A DNA stretch of 64,000 nucleotides from Pycnococcus provasolii. Its lineage: Eukaryota > Chlorophyta > Pseudoscourfieldiophyceae > Pseudoscourfieldiales. Shown one piece after another: positions 47,881 through 56,406 of this stretch (position 1 is its first letter; each line of letters starts with the position of its first letter). Location: NCBI GenBank assembly GCA_049487715.1, contig CP150583.1, positions 248,001-312,000 on the forward strand, given 5' to 3'. The notes beneath the pieces were generated by a model. The model had not been told where the DNA came from and did no database searches. It was given only the letters and a program-made list of their open reading frames with translations. The position numbers and the translations under genes are program-made.

Positions 47881-49047
47881 TTAAAGCTCGCTGCGTGCGA
47901 CGTGAGCATCATTGCTCAACGCTTCGCCATTCAGCATGCCATCTTCCGCAGACTCCGCGTCGCCTCCGGCGTACGCGGCATTCGCGAACGACTTCGTGCC
48001 TGACACCGCGTCTGCGCCGCCTTCGCGGCGTGAACGGCGCGTCGTGTGGATGAAATACGAGCTACCAACGATGTTCAGGATGAGGCTGATGGCTAGAAAG
48101 CAGCAGGCAACGCCGAGCAACGTCGCGTGTGCCTGCCACCAGTCGTGCACCTGCTTCTGCGTGATATCCTCGCTTCCAATTTTGTCCCAGTGATCGTCAA
48201 CCCATCGCTTCGTCTTCTGACCCTCGACGAATGCCGCCACCGCGCAGGCGATCGTGAGCACGAGAATGACGACGCACGCAACGAGGTGAAAAACGGCAAC
48301 GCGGTGTGTTTTCTCGCCAAAGCTTTGCACGAAGCCTGTGCAGCTGAGTATGATGGTGCAGATTGCGAGCGTCACCATCATTCCAGGCGCCCAGTCTCCA
48401 CCCACCTTGCGTCGAATGCACTCCACGGCGACGTATGCGACGCCGACACCCATGACGAACGAGAAGAAGTTGATAATCTGGACGGAGCGAGCGAGCGCAT
48501 ACTCGTGGCCCATGATGACGCTGGCCGCGTACAGCTGGTACAGGTCGATGGCGGCGACGGTGGCACAGAGCGCGCCGGCCGCTTCGAGCACCTTGTGCGC
48601 CTTCCGTATTGCGTCCATGCGACTCCAGCTCTCGGGCATGCTGTTTTCGTACTTGTCCCAGTACGAGCTTACGTAGTAGTCCGCCTCCGCCTTGAAGACG
48701 AGGCACAGCACAGCTGCGTACAGCAGCATGGCTGTAGCTGCAAGCAGGAGCGCAAAGTAGAAGACTAAGAAGGTTTTGTTTGCCCGTATTCCTCCGAGCA
48801 CACCTAGGAGCGAGATGAACCCGGTGATGGCCCCAAACAGGCACAGCGCGGCGTACGGGTCGTCGAGCACGGAGTTGGCACCGCCGTGCATGTGGTGTGT
48901 TGAGCCTTTGCGCTCATATCCGACGTTCGGCGCGGCGAGGCCAATGAGCGTGAGTGAGAATGCGAGCGTGATGACGTTTAACAGCACCAGAGACGCCTGG
49001 ATGGTTTTCTTGTATGTGCAGTCGGCCAGCATGCTGGATACACCCAT
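47881..49047 (-). CDS. Eight-helix protein made of two tandem tetraspanin-like units
   Basis: 388 residues with eight hydrophobic segments at about 16-39, 67-87, 93-118, 158-180, 190-211, 220-241, 250-274 and 311-334. Each set of four has the tetraspanin layout, with a larger soluble loop between helices 3 and 4 (residues 119-157 and 275-309). Both loops begin with a Trp-Asp-Lys element (SSYWDKYENSMP at 128, DDHWDKIGSEDI at 285), indicating internal duplication. The canonical CCG loop motif of animal tetraspanins is missing. The C-terminal tail is cytosolic-looking and acidic. Function unknown; a membrane organiser is the family expectation. Confidence 0.65.
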   Translation of the reverse strand: MGVSSMLADCTYKKTIQASLVLLNVITLAFSLTLIGLAAPNVGYERKGSTHHMHGGANSVLDDPYAALCLFGAITGFISLLGVLGGIRANKTFLVFYFALLLAATAMLLYAAVLCLVFKAEADYYVSSYWDKYENSMPESWSRMDAIRKAHKVLEAAGALCATVAAIDLYQLYAASVIMGHEYALARSVQIINFFSFVMGVGVAYVAVECIRRKVGGDWAPGMMVTLAICTIILSCTGFVQSFGEKTHRVAVFHLVACVVILVLTIACAVAAFVEGQKTKRWVDDHWDKIGSEDITQKQVHDWWQAHATLLGVACCFLAISLILNIVGSSYFIHTTRRSRREGGADAVSGTKSFANAAYAGGDAESAEDGMLNGEALSNDAHVARSEL

Positions 49048-49978
49048 ATTATGGGACCACGTTTTTTATTCAATGTGAGGTGTGATGTGACTTAAGGTCA
49101 CTGATAATTCACCAACCACCTTAACTACCTGGTAGTAACCTTCTGAAAAATAAAAAAAAAAAGTTTGAAAAAAAAAAGTTAAAAATTGAAAAATCAATTT
49201 CGGAAGTTCAATTTCGGGAAGGCGGATGCTTCGGAACCTATGCTTCCCTCCTTCACAGCCTCCTCACAGCCTCATCAGGTAAGATCTATGTAGTAGTTAT
49301 TGGCAAACGCGGGTATTATTGGTGCGTGCCAGGAGAAATCAGAAAAGAAGTGTTGGAGCTTGAACGTTTTGGCCTCGAGGAACAAACCCAAAACCAAAAA
49401 AGAACGGTTCATCAAGTGTTCAGAAGAACTCAGAAGAAGAATTCACCTACGGTAGTTACAGTAATTGGTTTCTTGCCGAGGCCTTGATTGAACGTGTTGT
49501 TTCCTAAAAGGTAACATACTTTTGTTTATGTACGTTTTACGCGCGGCCAACTATCGTAAATATGTTATAGGTAGTGCGGCAAAAGTCTTCTTTTCTTCGT
49601 CCTGAGGTGACGGGCGACCTCTTTTTCGCGTTTTTTTGGTCTTCCTTCGTCCCAAGTTCTCGTGCAAATTTGGTTATCAACTAGAAGTTGGCAAATTCTT
49701 CGGTGAAATGAAAAGGAATCCATTTGTTTCGCTGAGATGTTGTGTCCCTCCAAGCTCTCCAATAGCTCCAAGGTTCCCTCCTGGAGGTGTCTTTAAAGGC
49801 CTGGCAGTGGGCAAGCTCTTGACCACCTTAATCATACCTTAAAGAAAAAACAACCTTGAAGGGGCACAAACCTTTGGCATAGCACAAGGACAGAAATCAC
49901 ACGATCAGAATGAAGGAACGAACTGCAAATGCAAGCTTATTACAAGCGCTTGCAAGTGCTTGCAAAAAAACTCTTGAA

Positions 49979-50065
49979 CAAACCCCCAAACGAAACCCCC
50001 AAACGAAACAAACCAAACCCCCAAAAACAAAACCAAACCCCTAATCCCCCTCCCCCTCCCCCTCC
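49979..50065. repeat. AAACCCCC array upstream of NDUFB3
   Basis: Repeats of CCCCCAAACGAAA and CCAAACCCC followed by a CCCCCT tract, 230-310 bp before the start at 50292. The 1.2-kb divergent gap from 49048 holds poly-A-rich sequence at 49140-49200 and no supported gene. Confidence 0.6.
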
Positions 50066-50291
50066 CTCTGCCGGCCTGCCCTCTGAGGCCTCGTCCGTGA
50101 GGCTCAAACCCTCCGTCATTCTGTCGCCGACCGCCATATCATCTCGCGTATATCACACCAAGCCTGCCTGCCTGCTTGTGCGTGCGAGCGTAAGAAGCTG
50201 GCCTGCTTGAAGCTTGTTCTCGAGCTTCTGCTTGGTTTTTTGTTTCTGTGTGTTCCTTCCTTCCTTCCTTCTTTGAGTTTTTCATATCATC

Positions 50292-50504
50292 ATGCGCACA
50301 TCCCCCCTAGTCATGATGAGCCGCCTCTCCCGCATGAACAACCTTCCGCCACGAGAACAGTGGAGGAAACACCCCATGCTCAACCCGTCGGGAATGACGT
50401 GGATACCAGGACTGCCGCTGGGTATCGCCGCGTTTGGGGCGTACTACATCTACGATACCACGATTGCACCTAAGCCCAAAGACGGACACGGACACGGGCA
50501 CTGA
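50292..50504 (+). CDS. NDUFB3: NADH dehydrogenase (complex I) subunit NDUFB3/B12-like
   Basis: A 70-residue single-span accessory subunit of mitochondrial complex I. PPREQWRKHPMLNPSG matches the plant/animal B12 signature (WRKHPM), followed by one membrane helix, WIPGLPLGIAAFGAYYIYD, at residues 37-55. Nearby in-frame ATGs (50313, 50316, 50334) are alternative starts; the first is kept because the initial segment is basic and mitochondrial-like. It ends in a His-Gly tail (GHGHGH), which I do not recall as a family feature. Confidence 0.75.
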   Translation: MRTSPLVMMSRLSRMNNLPPREQWRKHPMLNPSGMTWIPGLPLGIAAFGAYYIYDTTIAPKPKDGHGHGH

Positions 50505-50738
50505 GACGTAACGTCGCCCTACTCAGTAACGAAATATAGAGCTTACTTTTACTCCTGTGCGCACCCCTCACGTTCAACACTCAACCTCACGCAACTCAGC
50601 GCGCGTTTTTGCGCAAGGCGCTGGTGACTTCGAAGGTTCCATCAAGGCGTCTTGAGAGCTTCCACTTTCGCTTTTGTTGTCGTTGTCGTTGTCGTCGCCT
50701 AACAAGCACCTGCAACGCTCTTGTCAAAAACTTAATTA

Positions 50739-50756
50739 TTACATCATTTTATTACA
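50739..50756 (-). terminator. Two TGTAA polyadenylation signals of INTS11
   Basis: TTACA at 50739-50743 and 50752-50756 read TGTAA on the minus strand, 19-36 nt beyond the INTS11 stop. Confidence 0.5.
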
Positions 50757-50774
50757 GCACTCGTAGGGGGTTGG

Positions 50775-52844
50775 TTACCCCTTCAATGCGTCAAGCACCG
50801 TGCGCGCGAGAGGCGCATCGTCGACGAGCCAGCTCACGCGAACCGTGCCGTCGGCGGGAACGCGACGGACGTGCACGGACCGCGCAGATGCGTACAGGTC
50901 GCCGCGACAAGCGCCGCCGTCGTCCGCGTCCGTTCCCGTCAAACGACACAGAATGTCGTACGCCACGCCAAGCAAACGCTTACCATCATCCTCAGAAAGT
51001 GCAACCTCGCACGAAACCTGATGAGGCACAATGCCCGCACCTGCGAGTGCCTCGGATGCCGTCACGAGGCGCGCATTCGCATTCTTCTCCAAAACCAACG
51101 CGCCTTGTAGCACGCTGTCGTCGGCATGCGCGTACGTGCGTGCACGCTTCGCACTCGCGTCGTCGTCGTCGTCGTCGTCGTCATCCATCGCCATCGTGGC
51201 ATCGTCACCTTCTCTCGACTTGCGCCAGCGACCCTCACGAAGCACCGCCGCGCTCATTCTTACGGGAATGGTGCACGACGACTCAAGCACCGTGAGCGTG
51301 TGATTTGCAGGATAGTAGCACGGCGTGCCAAACACGTTCGCGATCTCCGTGCTCAGGCGCGCCATCTTCGTCTTCTCGCCGTGAACGAGCACGACGTGGC
51401 GCGGCTCCGCCTGCTTGATGAGCCCGAGAATCCCTCGCGCGTCCGCGTGCGCTGAGAAGGACAGGTGGCGCACGGCACATCGCACGTCAATCGCCGTCGA
51501 CGACGAACCAGCGCCCTGGCGCATGCCCACATCCACGCGGCGAAGCACGCCACGCGGCGACTCGCGGAGGCGGCTACCCACTGAGCCGGATACGCAGTAT
51601 CCGGGAAGCACGACGAGATTGCGTGGGTCGCCGCACCACGCGGTGAACACGTCCAAGCTCGTACCTCCGTGCAGCATTCCCGGCGTTGCGAGCAGCACGC
51701 ACGGGCCGAGGTCCGCCCGCCTTTCCATGCCGCGTTCCCAGACGCGCACTTGACCGAGTCCAAGAGCAGCGCCGTGCGTCGCCGCCTTTGCCTGCCTTCT
51801 TTCGTTCATCCACCGCGCGTACAGGTCGTAGTACTGGTTCGCCGACGCCGCCATTCCCGCGGTGCAGAATATGGGCGGTCCAGGCGTCGCGGCACTGCGC
51901 CACCCGAGTCGTTCCCAGAACTCGTCGAGCAGAATGCACAGTTCCTGCGCTCGTCCCAGCGCAAACACGGGAATGAGCACCTTCCCGCCGTGGTGCACGA
52001 GCGTGTCGTGCACGGCATTGAGGAATTCCCGCTCTCGTCCTCGTTTGGCATCGCGCACGGTGTCTGCGTACGTCGACTCGGTGATGAGCACGTCAGGCTT
52101 GAGACCCTGAGGGAGCACGGCCGGCCCAAGGTGTCTGTCCGACCTGGTGTTGTAGTCGCCCGTGTACACGCACGTCACCGGGTCCGCCATGCCAGGTGCT
52201 TGATACGATGCGTGGAACATCGCCGCTCCGAGCACGTGTCCTGCGTAGTGCGCGGTGAGCTTTAACGTTCCCTTTTGTCCTCTTTGCAGTGGTACTTCTA
52301 TTGTTTCGTTGAGTGCGACGGTGGTGACTTTGCGCAGGCACCTCTTGACGGTGGTGTCGTCGTAGAACGACGACTCGGGGATCGTCACGTCTGATTTCCC
52401 TGAAGCGGCGTCGTTTTCGTTGTCGTTCCCGTCGTTATTATTATTTCTCGACGCTGACGAGATCACACGTCGATAATCTTCGAGCATGATGGATGCGATG
52501 GCACGTGTGGGTGACGTCATGAAGACGGGTCCTGAATAGTTGGTATGTTCTGTGAGGAACGGCAGTGCTCCAATGTGGTCAAGGTGGAAGTGGCTTATGA
52601 TCACCGCGTCAACCACCCGCGAGATGTTCAAAGAGGGTGAGATTTTCGAAAAGTCGGGGTACCTCCGTCCCGTGGCATGCGTGTGTCCCATGTGCAAACC
52701 ACAGTCGAACATGAGCGTAACGGATGACGATGATGATGACGATGCTGACCCAGAAGATGAGGACGGAATTCCGCTCAATGAAACCAGGACACAAGACCGA
52801 CCAACATCCTGACCCGCGCCGAGAGGATACACGGAGACTTTCAT
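50775..52844 (-). CDS. INTS11: Integrator subunit 11 / CPSF73-II RNA endonuclease
   Basis: Metallo-beta-lactamase/beta-CASP nuclease that cleaves 3' ends of snRNAs and other nascent transcripts in the nucleus. Motifs: MFDCGLHMG (about 45-53), the zinc-binding HFHLDH (85-90), GHVLGAAMFH, YTGDYNTRSDRHLGPA, the beta-CASP motif region VLIPVFALGRAQELCILLDEF, GYCVSGSVGSRL, and HLSFSAHADARGI with VVLVHGEKTKM. The RYPDFS and HMG features favour INTS11 over CPSF73. Two low-complexity insertions interrupt the fold: a Ser run (27-41) and an Asn/Asp-rich loop near residue 140. The C-terminus continues with an Asp-rich, then a conserved-looking domain. 689 aa, intronless. Confidence 0.9.
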   Translation of the reverse strand: MKVSVYPLGAGQDVGRSCVLVSLSGIPSSSSGSASSSSSSSVTLMFDCGLHMGHTHATGRRYPDFSKISPSLNISRVVDAVIISHFHLDHIGALPFLTEHTNYSGPVFMTSPTRAIASIMLEDYRRVISSASRNNNNDGNDNENDAASGKSDVTIPESSFYDDTTVKRCLRKVTTVALNETIEVPLQRGQKGTLKLTAHYAGHVLGAAMFHASYQAPGMADPVTCVYTGDYNTRSDRHLGPAVLPQGLKPDVLITESTYADTVRDAKRGREREFLNAVHDTLVHHGGKVLIPVFALGRAQELCILLDEFWERLGWRSAATPGPPIFCTAGMAASANQYYDLYARWMNERRQAKAATHGAALGLGQVRVWERGMERRADLGPCVLLATPGMLHGGTSLDVFTAWCGDPRNLVVLPGYCVSGSVGSRLRESPRGVLRRVDVGMRQGAGSSSTAIDVRCAVRHLSFSAHADARGILGLIKQAEPRHVVLVHGEKTKMARLSTEIANVFGTPCYYPANHTLTVLESSCTIPVRMSAAVLREGRWRKSREGDDATMAMDDDDDDDDDASAKRARTYAHADDSVLQGALVLEKNANARLVTASEALAGAGIVPHQVSCEVALSEDDGKRLLGVAYDILCRLTGTDADDGGACRGDLYASARSVHVRRVPADGTVRVSWLVDDAPLARTVLDALKG

Positions 52845-52950
52845 CTTAGGAAGATGAAGTGGATGGGATATATTCTAGGGAGTGGTATGGCGGCTGAATG
52901 GCGAAGAATGACGAACAGAATGGGTCACTCGGGAAGGGCGGGGGGGAGCA

Positions 52951-53023
52951 GGTTAGGGTATAGGGTCACTTGGTTAGGGTTAGGGTTAGGGTATTAGGTC
53001 ATTAGGGTTAGGGTTAGGGTTAG
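52951..53023 (+). repeat. TTAGGG array between INTS11 and DUF760
   Basis: About nine GGTTAGGG/TTAGGGT units in three clusters, 110-180 bp upstream of the INTS11 start and 475 bp upstream of the DUF760 start. Confidence 0.75.
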
Positions 53024-53497
53024 CGGGCAGCTGCGTGCCCCCTGGCTGCCTGGTCCACCTAGGTGGAGGTGGGGACATAGTAGCCAGACACCTTCCGATT
53101 GCGTTCGCTCCTGGTTGCGTGGTCTGGTGGTGTGGCGAGAGCTCCGGAGGGCGGAGGATAGGTGAAATCTGCAGAAACTCTGTGTCTCGTAGGGTAGGTC
53201 GTGGGGTGCCGCCACCAATTGGGTCCCCCTGTTCCTCCCCTCTCCACTTCTCCAGGCCCCAGGTTGAGCCTCAGACGAGCCTCCTTCCTCAGCTCCACGT
53301 CGTCCATTTCCATTTCACTCTCGCCCGGTCCTGTCTCCCTCGCTGTGTCTCGCAGTCAGTAATACGCTTTTGTATTACGATAGAGACGTTTCGTTTCTGG
53401 TCGTTTCGTTTGTCAACATAAATACCTATTAATACAGTAAGAGTAGTACTAGGCAACAGCTACCTTATTTTAATAGTTTGTTTTTTTGGCAATTAAA

Positions 53498-55042
53498 ATG
53501 ATGATGATGTCAGCTCATGGATATGCTTCGGGGGCTCGGGCTCAACCTTTGAAATCTCGTGCTGCTCCTTTTCGTGCTCGTTCTCGTGCTCGGAGTCATC
53601 GTCGTCGTCGTTCTCCTGGCCTTCTTGGTGCGTCTTCGTCAGGGGATAACAACTCGCCCTCAGGAGGAGGAGAGCCGTCGTCGTCATCCTCGTCAGATGC
53701 TAGTAATAATAACCCCGCGGCTGGTGGGGACGCGAGCAATAACTCCAATAAGCTCGCGAAACGTATGCCCGCGCCACTCGCACCTGCGACACCCACGGGC
53801 GAGTACCTCTCGTACGTGCTCACGAACGAACCGCACCTGTTCGCGGATGCGGTGGAAAGCCAGCTGCAGCAAATGCAAGACCAAATCAACCAAGACAAAC
53901 GCGGCGGAGAGGACGGCGAAGACGAAGACGAAAAGAAAGACGAAAGCTCCATCGTGCTGTACGAACGCATCGGAAGCGTCAAGGCGCTCGAGCGACGACG
54001 CGCGCTCGAAGACCTCATCTACGCGTGCATCAGGCAGCAGTTCAACCTCGTCGGCGTTCCCATGGTACCCAAGCTCGAAAACCCTGTCGAACTGCCTGGT
54101 GTCGGCGACCTCTCCAAGCTCGTTCAAGGCGTGCACAGCGCAGAGGCGGTGGAACTCGTCAAAGAGCACCTCAACACCGCGCTGGGGGGTGGGGCACCGC
54201 CCGCGGCGTTTGCCAACGCCATGATTCGCATCTCAAAGCTGCAGGCGGCACAGGTGTACGCCGCCAGCGTCATGTTCGGCTACTTCCTCCGTCGCGTCGA
54301 CAAGCGCTTTCAGCTCGACAGGTCGCTCGGCATGCTCCCCGAGTCAAGGGAGGAGGTGGTTGCGCGCCTCGAGCGGCTGTTCACCGTCACGGACGCGCGC
54401 GCTTCCATGGACGGTGACGACGGCGACGAGGGGCTCGAGACGGAATTCGAGCTCAACAACGAGACGGGAGAGGTGCAGGAGAGTGCTAGAAGGAAGCGAG
54501 ACATCGCCGACGAAATGATGGACATGGCAAGCGGAGTCGGTGACGGAGCGACGCTGAGCCCGCTGCGACGTTACGTCGAGTCGTTCGACGAGACGACGCT
54601 CGCGTCCACGGCGCGAATCGTCTCCGCGGAGGGCGTCAGCGTGGTGGAGAGGCACACCACCGCGCTGTTCGGGGACATTGCCAACCTTCAGATGCAGATG
54701 CAGGAGGCGGTGGGAGATGCACAGAATCCGCGAGAGCTCGTCGAGATGCTTGAAGCGGCTGTCGCTGACGGGCGCGTCGAGAGCCTTGCCATCACGTACG
54801 GCCAGCAGCGCCGCGTCGTGCTGGAAGCTGTGGCATTTGGATCGTTCCTGCGTGACACGGAGAGCCGCGTTGATGCCGACTACACGGGTTTGCTGAGCCC
54901 GCCGCCGCAGCTACCTCCCGGTGGTATGCGCGGCGGCGGTGGTGGTGGAGGAGGAGGAGGTGGAGGAGGAGGTGGTGGTGATAATGGTGGAGGAGGTGGT
55001 GGTGGAAACATGAAGCGAAAGAAGGTTGGAAGTGGCAAGTGA
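53498..55042 (+). CDS. DUF760 protein, chloroplast-type (UV-B-induced protein At3g17800-like)
   Basis: About 514 residues from ATG 53498; the frame's earlier start is TTG. A Ser/Arg-rich N-terminus with an Asn/Ser low-complexity zone suggests plastid import. The DUF760 core follows: GEYLSYVLTNEPHLFADAVE, VLYERIGSVKALERRRALED, LIYACIRQQFNLVG and AAQVYAASVMFGYFLRRVDK. A second, weaker related segment (LAITYGQQRRVVLEAVAFGSFLRDTE) occurs near residue 430, so the protein probably has two DUF760 units. It ends in a poly-Gly run and a basic MKRKKVGSGK. The biochemical role of the family is unknown; one plant member responds to UV-B. Confidence 0.8.
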   Translation: MMMMSAHGYASGARAQPLKSRAAPFRARSRARSHRRRRSPGLLGASSSGDNNSPSGGGEPSSSSSSDASNNNPAAGGDASNNSNKLAKRMPAPLAPATPTGEYLSYVLTNEPHLFADAVESQLQQMQDQINQDKRGGEDGEDEDEKKDESSIVLYERIGSVKALERRRALEDLIYACIRQQFNLVGVPMVPKLENPVELPGVGDLSKLVQGVHSAEAVELVKEHLNTALGGGAPPAAFANAMIRISKLQAAQVYAASVMFGYFLRRVDKRFQLDRSLGMLPESREEVVARLERLFTVTDARASMDGDDGDEGLETEFELNNETGEVQESARRKRDIADEMMDMASGVGDGATLSPLRRYVESFDETTLASTARIVSAEGVSVVERHTTALFGDIANLQMQMQEAVGDAQNPRELVEMLEAAVADGRVESLAITYGQQRRVVLEAVAFGSFLRDTESRVDADYTGLLSPPPQLPPGGMRGGGGGGGGGGGGGGGGDNGGGGGGGNMKRKKVGSGK

Positions 55043-55120
55043 ATAATTCGATGTTAAGAGCGACTTTTTTTCTGTTTACTTTTTGTTTGTTTTTCAATTG
55101 TGAACTCCGTGATCACTAAA

Positions 55121-55789
55121 TCAATTGTCAGTGTCAGTCTCGTTAGTGCTTGTTGTTGAGCTCGTTGTCGTGACTGGGAACTCAGTAGGCACGATCTTCG
55201 TCTCCACTGGGATCGGATCGCTCAACGACTTCACCTCGGGAAACACCGCACGGCATGGCGGTCCACCTTCACAGATGACGCGAAATACCGACGCAATCTT
55301 GATGAGCTGTAGAAATGGGATGGCGAAGAGTGCCGAAAGCTGAACAAACGTGATGGGATTGAATGGAAGAAAGCTGAACGGCGTCAGAGGCACGAGCTGT
55401 TTGGACGTCTCTTCCGCCTTCTTCGCGGTCGCTTGGGGTGACCCGAAGCGACGTGCGATCGACTTGATGATCGCGGCAACATCGTCGCTTGATTGATCAG
55501 TCGTCGTGTCTTCGTTATTGCTGTTGCTTGTTGCTATGTCCGTCGTAGAGCCACCACCACCCACGAGAAGTTCAGAGGCACGTCGTGTTGCTGCTGCTGC
55601 TGCGTGGCTCTGCGGGTACTCGAGGCGTCCTGATCCTCCCGCGCCAACAGCACCAAGTTTTTCGGAGGGCGCGTAGTTTTCGCTCACGAGACCGGCGCCG
55701 TTATTGTATTGCTGCTGTGCAGCTGAGGGAGTCGCCGCGAACGCGAAGCAGAGAAGAAGAAGAAGAGTGAGTGCGTGCGTCGTCATCAT
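55121..55789 (-). CDS. Small secreted or membrane protein of unknown function
   Basis: 222 residues from the ATG at 55789 (the frame starts earlier with TTG). A textbook signal peptide (MMTTHALTLLLLLCFAFAATPSAA) is followed by Gly/Ala/Ser- and Asn/Thr-rich sequence, then VAAIIKSIARRFG and a hydrophobic, Phe/Pro-rich segment (FSFLPFNPITFVQLSALFA, continuing IPFLQLIKIASVF) that may enter the membrane, a short Cys pair (ICEGGPPC) and a Thr/Ser-rich tail. No family recognised. Convergent with DUF760, 78 bp apart. Confidence 0.5.
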   Translation of the reverse strand: MMTTHALTLLLLLCFAFAATPSAAQQQYNNGAGLVSENYAPSEKLGAVGAGGSGRLEYPQSHAAAAATRRASELLVGGGGSTTDIATSNSNNEDTTTDQSSDDVAAIIKSIARRFGSPQATAKKAEETSKQLVPLTPFSFLPFNPITFVQLSALFAIPFLQLIKIASVFRVICEGGPPCRAVFPEVKSLSDPIPVETKIVPTEFPVTTTSSTTSTNETDTDN

Positions 55790-56119
55790 GATGACGAATG
55801 CAGTCCTCCTCTGACTTACTTCCAACGGATTACGACTAATTAATGATGGCAACGACGACGACGACGATCACCACCACCAACAACAACTGTAGACCACCTA
55901 TGATACTATGATATATCAGCTAACCACACCAATTAATAAATGGGAAACCACACCAACCAATAAAGTGCCACTGACAGAGGAGGAGTGCCGTCCAATACCT
56001 ATTATCCCAACCAAATGAACCAATCCCGCTTATGATTAAGCACCGAGACAACACAGAGAGAGAGGAAACTAAAGAGACACACACACACACACACAGAGCG
56101 AGAGAGCGGCAGCAGGAGG

Positions 56120-56130
56120 CATATATATAG
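56120..56130. promoter_or_regulatory. TATATATA element in the divergent gap
   Basis: CATATATATAG lies at 56120-56130, readable as a TATA box on either strand between the divergent starts at 55789 and 56407. A CA/GA-rich tract (56059-56106) is adjacent. Confidence 0.3.
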
Positions 56131-56263
56131 TGCACCACCGAGGCACCGACGTCCGGGAGGGAGTAAATAAAGGCGCCATGGACGTTATTGGGGAAACCCA
56201 GGCAACTGACAGCTGGGTTAGAACTAGAATTCTGACTGAGTGCTCGAGGCTGAGGATGGATTT

Positions 56264-56330
56264 GATTAGGGGTTTAAAAAATAAGGGGAGGCGAGTTCGG
56301 GGTTGGTTTGGGGTTTGGGTTCGGGGTTTC
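56264..56330 (+). repeat. TTAGGGG/TTTGGGG telomere-like tract upstream of the propeller gene
   Basis: GATTAGGGGTTT, GTTCGGGGTTGG and TTTGGGGTTTGGG units, 80-140 bp before the ATG at 56407. Confidence 0.6.
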
Positions 56331-56406
56331 GGCTACCCTTTTTTCTTGGTACTTGGTAGAATTGTCCTCGGTCATTTTGCATTATTATTTTTTTGCCCAG
56401 CGTGTC

